From: Acidobacteriota bacterium
GTDB taxonomy: Bacteria; Acidobacteriota; UBA890; WLXD01
Direction: 5' to 3'
Assembly (NCBI GenBank): GCA_029263335.1
Contig: JAJCXS010000289.1
Location: 1 to 59,836, forward strand
DNA length: 59,836 nt
Shown here: piece by piece, positions 21,325-30,910 of the stretch
Layout of the letters: each line of letters begins with the position of its first letter
Position numbering within the stretch: the first letter of the stretch is position 1
The notes under the pieces: generated by a model
Database searches by the model: none
What the model was told of the DNA's origin: nothing
What the model saw: only the letters and a program-made list of their open reading frames with translations
Translations under genes and position numbers: made by a program

Positions 21325-23427
21325 ATGGAGCGACCGACCGGCAACCTCTTCGAGGCCGTTCAGCTTGCGGAGTGGCGCGCTCGACTCACGAGTTTCGTCG
21401 TCGGCCTGTTTCTCGTCGAAGCGATCACGGGTCTGGTCATCTACCTCGCGCCGTTTTCGGTAACGGCCCAGGTCTCGGTCGTCGTCCATACGGTTGCGGG
21501 CTTGCTGTTCGCGGTGCCCTACGCCGTCTACCAGGTACACCACTGGAAGACGAACTCCCAGCGGCCGTTCAACCAGCACAAGCTGCTCGGTTACTTGTGT
21601 GTGATCTCCGCGGCGGTCGCGGGTGTCAGCGGCCTGGTGCTGACCTGGCAGGCCGGCATGGCGTCTCGTATCAGCTACGCATGGGATCTCGCGCATCTGA
21701 TCAGTGGCCTGGCCGCGACGGCCTTTGTGATCTGGCATCTGGGCATCATCGTGCTGCGCCATCGCTGGCAGGACACCGGTGAGAAAGCGCTGCAGATGCG
21801 AGGGGCCCAGGCGATGTTCCTGCGGCGCAATGCCTGGATCCTGGTTGTCACAGTGGTGTTGGTTGTCGTCTGGGTGGCGGCATCGCCGATGCGACCGCTC
21901 TATCGAGAGTTCCCCGACGACTACGTGCTGCCGTTCGGCGACAATCCGTTCGCTCCGAGCCTGGCGATGACAGCCACCGGCACGGCGCTGGATCCACTGA
22001 CCCTGGCCGGGTCGGAAGGTTGTGGCGTTAGCAACTGCCATGCGGATGTCGTCGAGGAATGGCAGCCGAGCGCACACCGTTACGCGGCGATGTCACCGTT
22101 TTTCCAGGGTGTGCAGGGCGCCATGGCAGCCAACAACGGACCGGAGTCGACACGCTACTGCGGCGGGTGTCACGACCCCATCGCCCTGTTCTCGGGCAGC
22201 AAGAACCTCTACAGCGACGATCTGTCCCAGCATGGGTACCAGGAGGGCATCTCCTGTGTCGCATGTCATTCGATCGAGCGCACGGACGTTCGCGGCAACG
22301 CCAACTACACCATTACGGCACAGCCGCGCTATCTGTACGAGGAGAGCGACGACCCGGTATTGGCCTGGGTCGGCCGCTTCGTCATCCGTGCCTATCCACG
22401 GCAGCACATGGCTTCCTGGACCCGCGACCTGTACAAGACACCGGAGTTCTGCGGAGCCTGTCACAAGCAGTTCATCGACGAGGAGATCAACAACGTCGGC
22501 TGGGTGCAGCTGCAGAATCAGTACGACAACTGGAAGGCGAGTCGTTGGCACGTGACCGACGATCCCGAGGCCTCGATTACCTGTCGTGAATGCCACATGC
22601 CGCTCACCGACTCGACGGATCCGGCAGCAGGCGACGAGCTCGACTACAACCGCACCCCGGACGACGGCAAGCATCGTAGTCACCGATTCATCGGTGCCAA
22701 CCAGTACCTGCCAACATTGCTCGATCTTCCCTCAGCCGACGAGCAGGTGCGCCTGACCGAAGCCTGGCTGCGCGGCGAGATCGAAATCCCCGAGATTGCC
22801 GACAAGTGGACCACCGGGCCAGCCGTGCCGCTGCAGATCGTTGCTCCGGAGAGCGTCAAGCCGGGCGAACCGATCAAGCTCCAGGTCATCGCCGTCAACA
22901 ACAAGGCCGGACACGACTTCCCGACCGGACCGCTGGACATTATCCAGGCGTGGATCGAGGTAGTCGTCGAGGACGACAACGGCAACGTCGTATTCGCGTC
23001 GGGCCAACCCGGCGAGGACAACATCCTTCCCTCCGACACCACCATCTTCAAGGCCGAAGCGATCGACCAGTTTGGCAACCGCATCGACAAGCACAACCTC
23101 TGGGAGATGGTGGGCGCGCGCTTCAAGCGCACGCTGTTCCCGGGCTACTCGGACGTGGCTACCTATGCGTTCTTCTGCCCGGACCAGTCGATGTTGGCGA
23201 GCGCCGGGGTCGAAGGGGGCGAACAGATGGAACGCCGCGGCGTGGATCCGTTGACGCTCGACCTCCCCGCCCTGGAGGGAACGACCGAACTACATGTGCG
23301 CGCACGCCTCCGGTACCGTAAGGTCGAGCAGTATTTGATCGACTTCCTGATGCCGGACAGCGGTCTGACCGCGACCATCACTGACATGTCCACGGCCGAA
23401 GCTCGCATCGTCGTTTCGTCGAACTGA
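21325..23427 (+). CDS. Membrane b-type cytochrome fused to a pentahaem c-type cytochrome
   Basis: 700 residues. The N-terminal half has four helices with paired His residues (VVHTVAG, QVHHWK, NQHKLLGY, DLAHLISG, WHLGIIV), like a b561-type dihaem quinol module, then a fifth helix near residues 168-188. The C-terminal periplasmic part has five haem c sites: CGVSNCH (a CX4CH site, from residue 233), CGGCH, CVACH, CGACH and CRECH, then a conserved cytochrome c554-like tail (NNKAGHDFPTG). The likely role is a quinol-linked multihaem oxidoreductase; the terminal acceptor is unknown. A GTG four codons upstream is an alternative start. Confidence 0.82.
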   Translation: MERPTGNLFEAVQLAEWRARLTSFVVGLFLVEAITGLVIYLAPFSVTAQVSVVVHTVAGLLFAVPYAVYQVHHWKTNSQRPFNQHKLLGYLCVISAAVAGVSGLVLTWQAGMASRISYAWDLAHLISGLAATAFVIWHLGIIVLRHRWQDTGEKALQMRGAQAMFLRRNAWILVVTVVLVVVWVAASPMRPLYREFPDDYVLPFGDNPFAPSLAMTATGTALDPLTLAGSEGCGVSNCHADVVEEWQPSAHRYAAMSPFFQGVQGAMAANNGPESTRYCGGCHDPIALFSGSKNLYSDDLSQHGYQEGISCVACHSIERTDVRGNANYTITAQPRYLYEESDDPVLAWVGRFVIRAYPRQHMASWTRDLYKTPEFCGACHKQFIDEEINNVGWVQLQNQYDNWKASRWHVTDDPEASITCRECHMPLTDSTDPAAGDELDYNRTPDDGKHRSHRFIGANQYLPTLLDLPSADEQVRLTEAWLRGEIEIPEIADKWTTGPAVPLQIVAPESVKPGEPIKLQVIAVNNKAGHDFPTGPLDIIQAWIEVVVEDDNGNVVFASGQPGEDNILPSDTTIFKAEAIDQFGNRIDKHNLWEMVGARFKRTLFPGYSDVATYAFFCPDQSMLASAGVEGGEQMERRGVDPLTLDLPALEGTTELHVRARLRYRKVEQYLIDFLMPDSGLTATITDMSTAEARIVVSSN

Positions 23428-23459
23428 ATAGGACGCCGCGCCCGCGGTGGTTAGCTAAC

Positions 23460-25220
23460 ATGACCCCGAGACAGCGGCGATTGTTCAAGTACGGCCTTGC
23501 CTCCGTGGTGCTGGTGGCGGCGATACTCGGCATGATCGTGACGGTCGAGTGGTTGTCCGATACGAGCGATCCCACAGCGGGCATCGACGATGTGTTGGCG
23601 CGCGATCTGCCCGACGATGTGCCGCGAATCGAATTCGACGATGCCACCGCCGCGGCAGGAATCGATTTTCAGCACTTTGTGGGCGTTCGCTCGCAGTTGT
23701 TGCCCGAAGACATGGGGCCGGGCCTCGCCTGGGGTGATTGCGACGGCGATGATTGGCCCGACCTGTATGTTGTGGGGTTCGGCGGGCCGCTCGACACCCC
23801 GGCGGACGGCCGCACGGATTGGCCCAGCAGCCGGCTGTATCGCAATCGCGGCGACGGGACGTTCACGGATATTACCCAGGTCGCCGGTCTCGTCCGCACC
23901 GACTTCGGCATGGGTGCGAGTTGGGCCGACTACGATGGCGATGGAGATCTCGATCTGTATGTAACGCATTACGGCGCTAACGTGATGTTGCGCAACGAGG
24001 GCGGTTGTCGCTTTGTCGACGTCACCGTGGCTACCGGAACGGCGGGCGGCGAAACGGATTTCAGTGCGGGTGCGACATGGGGTGACTTCGACGGCGACGA
24101 CGATCTCGACCTCTACGTCACCAACTACGTTGAGTTCGATTCGAGCTCGGCCTCCGGTGCCGCGTCCATGCAGTTCGACATGGCCGTTCCCTTTACTTTG
24201 AACCCCGCCTCGTACTCGCCGGCGGCCAACCGTCTCTTTCGCAACGATGGTGGGCGCTTCGCCGAGATCGCTAGTGAGGTGGGGGTAGCGAACACGGAGG
24301 GCCGGAGCCTGTCGGCGACTTGGACGGACTTCGACGAAGACGGGCTGCTCGATCTGTACGTGGCCAACGACATTTCGGACAACGCGTTCTACCGTAATGT
24401 CGGCGACCATTTCGAGGACATTTCTGCGGCCTCGCTCACCGCCGACTATCGCGGCGCGATGGGCATCGCGGTCACCGATTTCGATCGCGACGGCGACGTC
24501 GACTTCTTCGTCACCCACTGGATTGCGCAGGAGAACGGTCTGTACGCCAACCACCTGGAATTCGGCCTCGAGACCGTCATGTTCGCCGATGTGGCAGAAA
24601 TGATGGGGCTCGGGTACACGGCGCTGGAGTACGTTGGCTGGGGTACGGAGTTCATCGACTACGACAACGATGGCTACAAAGATCTGTTCATCGCCAACGG
24701 CCATACCCTCGAGGATCCCCAGGATCGTGCCCGACTGGTGCCGCAGCGAATGCAGCTGTTCTGGCGCCGGGGCGAGGAGGGGTTCTTCGACGCTACCGAT
24801 GCTGCGGGCGAGTCGTTCAAACAGCCTCGGGTTGGTCGCGGCGCGGCGGCGGCAGACTATGACGGCGACGGCAATGTCGACATCGCGATGGTGGAAAACG
24901 CTGGCGGTGTCGTGCTGCTTCGCAACACCGGCTCCGCGGAGAATCGCTGGATCTCGTTTGCGCTCGCCCAGCCGGGAGCGAACCGATTCGCCCTGGGGGC
25001 CCGTATTCAAGTGAGCGCCGCCGGCGTGCGGCAGACGCACGTGGTGGGGAGCTCGCCCTCGTATCTATCGCACAACGACTTGACGGTGCACTTTGGCCTC
25101 GGCGCGGTCGACATTGTCGATGCTATTACCGTCCGCTGGCCCGACGGCGCAGAGGAGACATGGTCCGAGCTGGGCGTCGATCGACGACACCGGTTGGAGC
25201 GTGGCACCGGGGAGCAATAG
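23460..25220 (+). CDS. CRTAC1-like FG-GAP/VCBS repeat protein with ASPIC/UnbV C-terminus
   Basis: 586 residues. N-terminal membrane anchor or signal (about residues 11-30). At least seven calcium-type DxDxDG repeats in FG-GAP blades, for example DYDGDGDLDLYV, DFDGDDDLDLYV, DFDRDGDVDFFV and DYDNDGYKDLFI, form a beta-propeller. The C-terminal UnbV/ASPIC domain includes ALGARIQVSAAG and VRWPDGAEETW. Secreted or surface binding protein. In several phyla such proteins are encoded beside multihaem cytochromes, as here. Confidence 0.88.
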   Translation: MTPRQRRLFKYGLASVVLVAAILGMIVTVEWLSDTSDPTAGIDDVLARDLPDDVPRIEFDDATAAAGIDFQHFVGVRSQLLPEDMGPGLAWGDCDGDDWPDLYVVGFGGPLDTPADGRTDWPSSRLYRNRGDGTFTDITQVAGLVRTDFGMGASWADYDGDGDLDLYVTHYGANVMLRNEGGCRFVDVTVATGTAGGETDFSAGATWGDFDGDDDLDLYVTNYVEFDSSSASGAASMQFDMAVPFTLNPASYSPAANRLFRNDGGRFAEIASEVGVANTEGRSLSATWTDFDEDGLLDLYVANDISDNAFYRNVGDHFEDISAASLTADYRGAMGIAVTDFDRDGDVDFFVTHWIAQENGLYANHLEFGLETVMFADVAEMMGLGYTALEYVGWGTEFIDYDNDGYKDLFIANGHTLEDPQDRARLVPQRMQLFWRRGEEGFFDATDAAGESFKQPRVGRGAAAADYDGDGNVDIAMVENAGGVVLLRNTGSAENRWISFALAQPGANRFALGARIQVSAAGVRQTHVVGSSPSYLSHNDLTVHFGLGAVDIVDAITVRWPDGAEETWSELGVDRRHRLERGTGEQ

Positions 25221-25222
25221 AC

Positions 25223-26824
25223 ATGGCGAGACACGTCCAGCGATGCCTCTTAGTCCTGGCCGGTCTGCTCGTGCTGGGTTGCGGGGTGGCCACCGAACCG
25301 GCAGAGGAAACGACGAGCCGTCGGGATCCTGTACTGGAGCGTTTCTGGGAGAATTTCCGCGGGGCGTCGGCGGCCCGTCGTGACGGGGATCTGGAACGCG
25401 CGGCAAGCCTCTACGAGCTGGCGCTCGCGGACGATCCGGACCACGGCGACACGCTGTACTACCTCGGGAATTTTCGCTACGCCCGCGGCGAGACCGCCGC
25501 GGCCCTCGCTCATTTCGAGCACCTGGCCGAGGTAGAACCCGGTGGCCTGCGTTCCTGGCAGCAGCTCAGTCTGGCGCGCGGGCAAGGCCGATCGGGATGG
25601 GTAGGCGGTCGTGCCGGTGCCGAGGTCGCTGCGAGACGGGCGCTCGAACTGGTGCGCACCGACTCGCTCAACTACGAGCTCCTCGCGCGTTGGGCAGCCT
25701 ATGCAGGCGAGGGTGAGGCGTCCCGTGGACACATCGCAACCGCCCTGGGCCACAACCAGACTTCGGAGGCGGCGCGGCGCCTGCAGGAGTGGATTGAGGC
25801 CTCATCTGAACAGCCCAGCCGGACCGATGTCTCTGCAATCGCGACCGACGCCAGCGACGCGGCGTACGAGATCGATCTTGATGGCGATCGTGCGACGGAC
25901 CTGATCGCTCTACGTGTCGACGGCGCCCGTCCGGTGCTGCTGGCCGAGACGGCATCCGGACGACGGGTTCTGCCGGATGCCGGTCGTGTGCCCGGATGGG
26001 AAGGGGCGGCCGAGCACTCCGGGGAGGGCCCATTTCCCGTCCCGACCGGCGCGGCGCTCATCGCCGGACCCTATGGCGAACGGGTGGTCCTGGTGGGCGG
26101 CGGTGGTCGCGGCGCGCGCGTCTACGAAGCCGAGAGCGGGATCTATCAAGAGATCGACACCGGCGACTTACCGGCGCCGGCAGGGGCGCCGTTGATCGCC
26201 GCGGCTGACTTCGATGAGGACGGCGTAGATGACGTTGTCATCGGGAACATTCGCCTGTCGGCCGATTCGCAAGCGCTAGGAGCCCGGGTCTTCATGGGGC
26301 AAGCCGGGGGCTCGTTGGTAGCGTCGGACATCGAGTTTGCGGGACCGCTGGTGCAGCTCATGACGGTCGATATCGATGGCGATGGCGACGCCGATATTGT
26401 CGTCGGCCGCTCCGGGCATTCGGCTGCGGAGGACGAAGCGGCAGGGGACCACGCGCCGCCGGTCGCGGCGGCTGAGAGGACCGTCGTGGCGGTGTTTCTC
26501 AACGAGAATGGCCGGTTCACGCCAGCATCCGTCGATACGCCGTTTCTGGGCGGTGATGTGCGCGACATCGTGGCGACGGATTTCGATGGCGACGGACGAT
26601 TGGATCTGTTCTTTGCGACGGGCGCGTGGACGCCGGAGCGATCCGTGCCCGATGTTCTCTGGCGCGCCACGTCGACGGGCTTCGTTGACGCTTCGGAGCG
26701 CCTCGGAGCGAACAAAACCGGTGCGACCTTCCGCGCCTGGCCGGCGGCGGGAGGCCTCGCGCTGGTGCGCGGCGGCGCCGTAGCCGGGGCGCCGCGGTAC
26801 TCGATATTGCTTCCCCTGCGTTGA
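25223..26824 (+). CDS. TPR/FG-GAP repeat lipoprotein
   Basis: 533 residues from the ATG at 25223, two bases after the previous stop. Lipoprotein signal with Cys in VLGCGVA (about residue 20). A TPR-like helical part follows (LERAASLYELALADDPDHGDT and a second unit), then a propeller with calcium-type loops DFDEDGVDDVVI, DIDGDGDADIVV and DFDGDGRLDLFF. Probably works with the CRTAC1-like protein upstream, since the two genes are tightly spaced. No enzymatic motif is seen. Confidence 0.8.
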   Translation: MARHVQRCLLVLAGLLVLGCGVATEPAEETTSRRDPVLERFWENFRGASAARRDGDLERAASLYELALADDPDHGDTLYYLGNFRYARGETAAALAHFEHLAEVEPGGLRSWQQLSLARGQGRSGWVGGRAGAEVAARRALELVRTDSLNYELLARWAAYAGEGEASRGHIATALGHNQTSEAARRLQEWIEASSEQPSRTDVSAIATDASDAAYEIDLDGDRATDLIALRVDGARPVLLAETASGRRVLPDAGRVPGWEGAAEHSGEGPFPVPTGAALIAGPYGERVVLVGGGGRGARVYEAESGIYQEIDTGDLPAPAGAPLIAAADFDEDGVDDVVIGNIRLSADSQALGARVFMGQAGGSLVASDIEFAGPLVQLMTVDIDGDGDADIVVGRSGHSAAEDEAAGDHAPPVAAAERTVVAVFLNENGRFTPASVDTPFLGGDVRDIVATDFDGDGRLDLFFATGAWTPERSVPDVLWRATSTGFVDASERLGANKTGATFRAWPAAGGLALVRGGAVAGAPRYSILLPLR

Positions 26825-26864
26825 ACGCGGGGGCGAGAACCGTTTCTGTCGCTAGAATCAGTGC

Positions 26865-28304
26865 ATGAGCGAGTATCCGCGGTCCGACATCAAGGCGCCT
26901 CCGGGCTCTGCGGCGGATGACGGCGAGCCCCGCCCGGCAGCAGCGCTGCGCGTACTGAGCAGCGCCCCTCTCTTCCGCATGGCACTAGCCGCGGGCTCGA
27001 CGGTGTTCGTCATGTTCCTCGTCTGGGAGGCGCTCGAGCAACTCGTGGCCAGCAGCGACGCGGTGGCGCATCTCATGCATTACTCCCGCGGCATTTCGAC
27101 CAGCCTGGTGACCGCGGCGGTGGTTGCGTGGTTGTCCTACCGGAATCACCGGGGTCGGGCGGTGGCACTCGAAGAGGAGGTCGATCGCAGGACCCGCGAG
27201 TCGCGGGAGGCCCGGCAGTTGCTGCGGCTGGTGGTCGACGCAACACCGGCGGGCCTCATGGTCCTCGATCCGGACATGCGTATCGTCGAAGCCAATCGTA
27301 TGGCCGAGCAGGTACATGGACGCAGTCTGACTGGAGAACTCTGCTACGAAGCACTGCCCGAGAATCAGGCGCAGTGCGCCGACTGCCCGGCAGTGGAGAC
27401 GGCGCGAGACGGTATCGCCAAGCGGGCGTGTGGATTGCACCAAGCGAGCGGGACGGGAGAGATTCTCGAGGTGGAGACCCATCCTTTGCCGACGTCGGAA
27501 AGAGAGGGCTACGTTCTTCTCGTGGAGCAGGTGGTCACCGAACGCAAGAAGCTCGAGGCCCGTCTGCTGCATCAGGAGAAGATGGCCGCCTTCGGTCTCT
27601 TCGCCGCCGAGGTTGCCCACGATCTCGGCAACCCGCTCTCATCGATCGACGCCCAGCTGCAGTTGGTCGACGATGATTCGCTGCCCGAGGAAGCGGCCGA
27701 AGTGATGCACCTGGTCCGCGAGGAGGTAAAGCGCCTGCACCGCATCCTGCGCGAACTCGTAACGTTCGCACGCAAGCGACGGGACGAGGCATCGCTGGTC
27801 TCCGCGGTCGCGGTGGTCGAGGACGCTCTGCGGCTGTTGCGCCACGATCCGCGAATGCGCGGCGTTCGAGTGGTGCGCGACTTCGACTCGGAGACTCCAC
27901 CGGTGTTCCTGGTCGAGGACCATCTGATGCAGGTGGTGATCAATCTGCTCATGAATTCGCTCGACGCGATGGCCGGCGAAGGCACTCTGAGGGTAGAGAT
28001 TCGCCCCGCCCGCGACGGCGTGGTGGTTCGCGTGCGCGACGACGGGGCGGGAATGAGCGCGGGGGTGCTGGAACGTTGTCTCGAACCTCTGTTCACCACC
28101 AAGGAAGAAGGCAAGGGCACGGGCCTTGGACTGAGTATTGCCCGCGATATCATCGAGGCCGCCGGCGGGGAGATTGCTCTCCACAGTGCGGTCGGTCACG
28201 GGACGACGACGATCATCACCCTGCCGCCCGCCGTGCTGCCTGAGATCGCCGACATCAGCGTCGGCTCGGCGGTTGTGGCCCAAGGTAGCGGGGGGAGCTC
28301 TTGA
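26865..28304 (+). CDS. Membrane sensor histidine kinase with a cysteine-bearing PAS domain
   Basis: 479 residues. Two N-terminal helices (about 37-60 and 75-92), a PAS domain (about 118-225), HisKA with the H-box EVAHDLGNPLSS (phospho-acceptor His252), and HATPase_c with N-box NLLMNSLDAM, G1 DDGAGM and G2 GKGTGLGLSIA. The PAS domain contains Cys160, Cys171, Cys174 and Cys189 (C-x10-C-x2-C-x14-C), which could hold a redox-sensitive centre. Its stop overlaps the response regulator start (TTGA). The kinase presumably controls the sigma-54 nar/act operon that starts just after the pair. Confidence 0.9.
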   Translation: MSEYPRSDIKAPPGSAADDGEPRPAAALRVLSSAPLFRMALAAGSTVFVMFLVWEALEQLVASSDAVAHLMHYSRGISTSLVTAAVVAWLSYRNHRGRAVALEEEVDRRTRESREARQLLRLVVDATPAGLMVLDPDMRIVEANRMAEQVHGRSLTGELCYEALPENQAQCADCPAVETARDGIAKRACGLHQASGTGEILEVETHPLPTSEREGYVLLVEQVVTERKKLEARLLHQEKMAAFGLFAAEVAHDLGNPLSSIDAQLQLVDDDSLPEEAAEVMHLVREEVKRLHRILRELVTFARKRRDEASLVSAVAVVEDALRLLRHDPRMRGVRVVRDFDSETPPVFLVEDHLMQVVINLLMNSLDAMAGEGTLRVEIRPARDGVVVRVRDDGAGMSAGVLERCLEPLFTTKEEGKGTGLGLSIARDIIEAAGGEIALHSAVGHGTTTIITLPPAVLPEIADISVGSAVVAQGSGGSS

Positions 28305-29644
28305 GCCAAGCGCTCCACCGGATCCTGGTCGTCGAGGACGAGTTCGCCCAGCGGGAAGCCTTGCGGAAGTTCCTCAGCCGGTCCGGCTTCGAGGTCGATG
28401 CTGTCGAGAGCGGAGAGGAGGCCATCGAGCTGGTAACGAGCCAGCCCTACAGTCTAGTGATTACCGACCTTCGGCTGCCCGGGATGGACGGCCTGGAGGT
28501 TGTTCGCAAGACCCACGAAATCGACTCGGAGATCGGCGTGCTGCTGATCACCGCTTTTGCCTCGCTCGAATCGGCCGTCGAGGCGTTGCGGGCAGGCGCG
28601 CATGACTATCTGCTCAAACCGCTGATTCTGGAAGAGGTCGAAAGGCGCGCCCGACGGCTGCTCGATCACCGCCAGTTGCGTCAGGAGAACGCGCTGCTGA
28701 GGCGGATGCTGCAGGCGACCGAGAAGCAGGCGGAGGTGGTCGCCGCGTCGACGGCGATGAAAGAGGTGCTCGATTGGGTTCGCCGGGCGGCGGCGAACAG
28801 GTCGACGGTGTTGCTCACGGGCGAGACCGGTACCGGCAAGGAAGTAGTCGCTCGGTCGATTCATCGGCTGGGCGCGGCCAGCGAGGCTCCGTTCATCGCG
28901 GTCAATCTGGCCGCCGTGCCTCACGAAATGGTCGAGAGCGAACTGTTTGGCCATGAAAAGGGCGCTTTCACCGGCGCGGAGACGCGCCGCGAAGGCCTGC
29001 TACGGTCGGCGCAGGCGGGCACCGTCTTTCTGGACGAGATCGCCGAACTGTCGGCCACCGTGCAAGCCAAGCTCCTGCGCGTACTGGAGTCGCACGAGGT
29101 GCGGCCGCTGGGCAGCGATACGATGGCGCCGTTCGATGCGCGCATCGTCACCGCGACCCATCGGGACCTTCCCCGCATGGTGGAGGAGGGGACTTTTCGT
29201 GAGGACCTCTTCTATCGACTCAACGTGTTGCGGATCCACGTGCCGCCGCTGCGGGCACGCCCCGACGACGTGCCGCCCCTGGTTCACGATCTGTTGCGTC
29301 GTCATGCCGCACGCAGTGGCATCGCCGAGCCGATCGTCACGGCGGAGGCGATGCGGGCGATGTGCGGGCATGTGTGGCGCGGCAACGTTCGCGAGCTCTC
29401 CAACGTGCTCGAACGAGCGCTCATACTCGTCGACCAGGGGCGCATCGACCTGGAACATCTGCCGGTGGACATTCGTGGTGACTCCAGCCGCGGGTTGCAC
29501 CTGAGCGATGCGGTAGCCCGTGCCGAACGCGCTCACATAGCCATGGTGCTGAAGTTCTGCGACGGCAATCGCGAACGCGCGGCCGAGGAACTCGGCATTT
29601 CGCCCGCGACGCTGTACCGGCGCCTGGAGCGCCTGGGGATCTAG
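28301..29644 (+). CDS. NtrC-family sigma-54-dependent response regulator
   Basis: 447 residues starting at a TTG (28301) that overlaps the kinase stop; no ATG gives an intact receiver domain. Receiver domain with acidic pair Glu12-Asp13, phospho-acceptor Asp56 (VITDLRLPGMDG) and Lys in LLKPL. AAA+ domain with Walker A GETGTGKE (about residue 174), the sigma-54 contact loop GAFTGA (about 220) and Walker B TVFLDEI. C-terminal Fis-type helix-turn-helix (RERAAEELGISPATLYRRLERL). An excellent sigma-54 promoter lies 183 bp beyond its stop, so the nar/act operon is the obvious target. Confidence 0.94.
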   Translation: MSQALHRILVVEDEFAQREALRKFLSRSGFEVDAVESGEEAIELVTSQPYSLVITDLRLPGMDGLEVVRKTHEIDSEIGVLLITAFASLESAVEALRAGAHDYLLKPLILEEVERRARRLLDHRQLRQENALLRRMLQATEKQAEVVAASTAMKEVLDWVRRAAANRSTVLLTGETGTGKEVVARSIHRLGAASEAPFIAVNLAAVPHEMVESELFGHEKGAFTGAETRREGLLRSAQAGTVFLDEIAELSATVQAKLLRVLESHEVRPLGSDTMAPFDARIVTATHRDLPRMVEEGTFREDLFYRLNVLRIHVPPLRARPDDVPPLVHDLLRRHAARSGIAEPIVTAEAMRAMCGHVWRGNVRELSNVLERALILVDQGRIDLEHLPVDIRGDSSRGLHLSDAVARAERAHIAMVLKFCDGNRERAAEELGISPATLYRRLERLGI

Positions 29645-29732
29645 CGCCCGGCGGCGCCTGGCGAGCTCGGGTCCGGGTCTGCGGTCCCCGACGACCCACC
29701 TGACTCTCAATTCTGCGAGTGTGGCGACGCGC

Positions 29733-29792
29733 GTTTCGCGATAATGACAGCCGAAACACCGATTTATGGCGGGATCCGACAGGCGAAACCCC
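29733..29792. promoter_or_regulatory. Candidate upstream activator boxes for the sigma-54 promoter
   Basis: GACAGCCGAAACACC (29746-29760) and GACAGGCGAAACCCC (29778-29792) are near-identical direct repeats (13 of 15 bases) offset by 32 bp, about three helical turns. An inverted copy of the core, GTTTCGC (29733-29739), lies just upstream. All sit roughly 35-95 bp upstream of the -24 element, where NtrC-type activators bind. Identification as activator sites is inference. Confidence 0.45.
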
Positions 29793-29826
29793 TTAGCGCC
29801 GGGCTTTGGCGGCACGCGGGCTGTTG

Positions 29827-29842
29827 TGGCACGGAGATTGCT
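29827..29842 (+). promoter_or_regulatory. Sigma-54 (RpoN) promoter of the nar-act operon
   Basis: TGGCACG (29827-29833), four bases GAGA, then TTGCT (29838-29842). This matches the -24/-12 consensus TGGCACG-N4-TTGCW at every position. It lies 51 bp upstream of the GTG of the first operon gene, which has its own GGGAG ribosome site, and directly follows a sigma-54 activator gene. Confidence 0.88.
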
Positions 29843-29893
29843 CTCTCCTGAGCTGTTCGAGCCAGCTCCAACGCGAAATCAGGGAGACCCACC

Positions 29894-30910
29894 GTGCCGG
29901 GTCCTTACGACTCTCGAGAAGCTCCACGAGCGACCGGGCCGGCTACGGCTGTCGCGCTGTTTGTCACCGTTCTTGCCGCGGGTCATGTGCTGGCCCTGCC
30001 GCAAGAAGCGCAGGTCGAGCCACAGGACGCACAGGCGCAAGCGGCTCCCGCCGAGGCATCGGTCGAGCCTGTCGAGGCCCAGCCGGACGGCGAGGTTGAT
30101 CCGCGCATCGAGTTATTCGTAGCCAAGTGCGCCTCCTGCCATACCGTCGGCAAGGGCGACCGGGTAGGGCCAGATCTGAGTGGCGTCCACACGCGGCGCG
30201 ATCGCGCCTGGCTCGAACGGATGATCCAGACACCGAGCGGCATGCTCAGTAGCGATGCCGATGCTCGCAGTCTTCTGCTGGAGTACGACGGCGTCAAGAT
30301 GCCCGACCTCGGGCTCAGCACCGAGGACGTGTCGGACCTCATCGATCTGGTGGCCGAGTGTTCCGATACCCCCTGCGTACTGGCAGGACAGTTTGTGGCG
30401 GTGGGCGAGGCGACCGAGGTGGAGATCGCTCGTGGGCGCGATCTCTTTGTTGGCGACGAGCCGCTCACTGGTGGCGGTTTGGCCTGCTTGGCCTGTCATA
30501 CGATCCGCGGCATGGAATCGCCGGTGCCTGGGGGCACGCTGGGCGTCGATCTGACGCATGCCTTCGCCCGACTCGGTGACGAGGGGCTCGACGTGGCGCT
30601 GAAGAACCCGGTGTTCCCGGTGATGAACAAGGTGTTCGGCGACCACCCGCTGGAAACGGATGAGGCCTATGCGCTGCGAGCCTTCCTCAATGAGGCCAAC
30701 TCGAATCCGACTGCCGATGACAGCGCGCTCAGCCTGCCGTTGTTCGGGCTGCTCGTTGCTGGTGCGGTGATGGTGCTTCTCAACGCGGTATGGGGGCGTC
30801 GCCTGCGTGGCGTTCGTCAACCAATGACTCGCCGCTCCGCGGCGCAGGCCGGCGCTAAACGGCGGAACCCGGCGCTGGCCGGCGCGAACCGACGGGGTGA
30901 CATGCGATGA
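29894..30910 (+). CDS. Membrane-anchored dihaem cytochrome c (NarC-like), first gene of the nar operon
   Basis: 338 residues from a GTG preceded by GGGAG at 7-bp spacing. N-terminal hydrophobic signal or anchor (about 18-36), an Ala/Gln/Pro-rich linker, then two class I-like haem domains with CASCH (about residue 80) and CLACH (about residue 199). A C-terminal helix ([16 protein letters not shown]) is followed by a basic tail. The gene order cytochrome-narGHJI-narK matches the Thermus nar operon, where dihaem NarC links NarI to the rest of the chain and helps attach the enzyme to the membrane. The stop overlaps narG (ATGA). Confidence 0.8.
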   Translation: MPGPYDSREAPRATGPATAVALFVTVLAAGHVLALPQEAQVEPQDAQAQAAPAEASVEPVEAQPDGEVDPRIELFVAKCASCHTVGKGDRVGPDLSGVHTRRDRAWLERMIQTPSGMLSSDADARSLLLEYDGVKMPDLGLSTEDVSDLIDLVAECSDTPCVLAGQFVAVGEATEVEIARGRDLFVGDEPLTGGGLACLACHTIRGMESPVPGGTLGVDLTHAFARLGDEGLDVALKNPVFPVMNKVFGDHPLETDEAYALRAFLNEANSNPTADDSALSLPLFGLLVAGAVMVLLNAVWGRRLRGVRQPMTRRSAAQAGAKRRNPALAGANRRGDMR

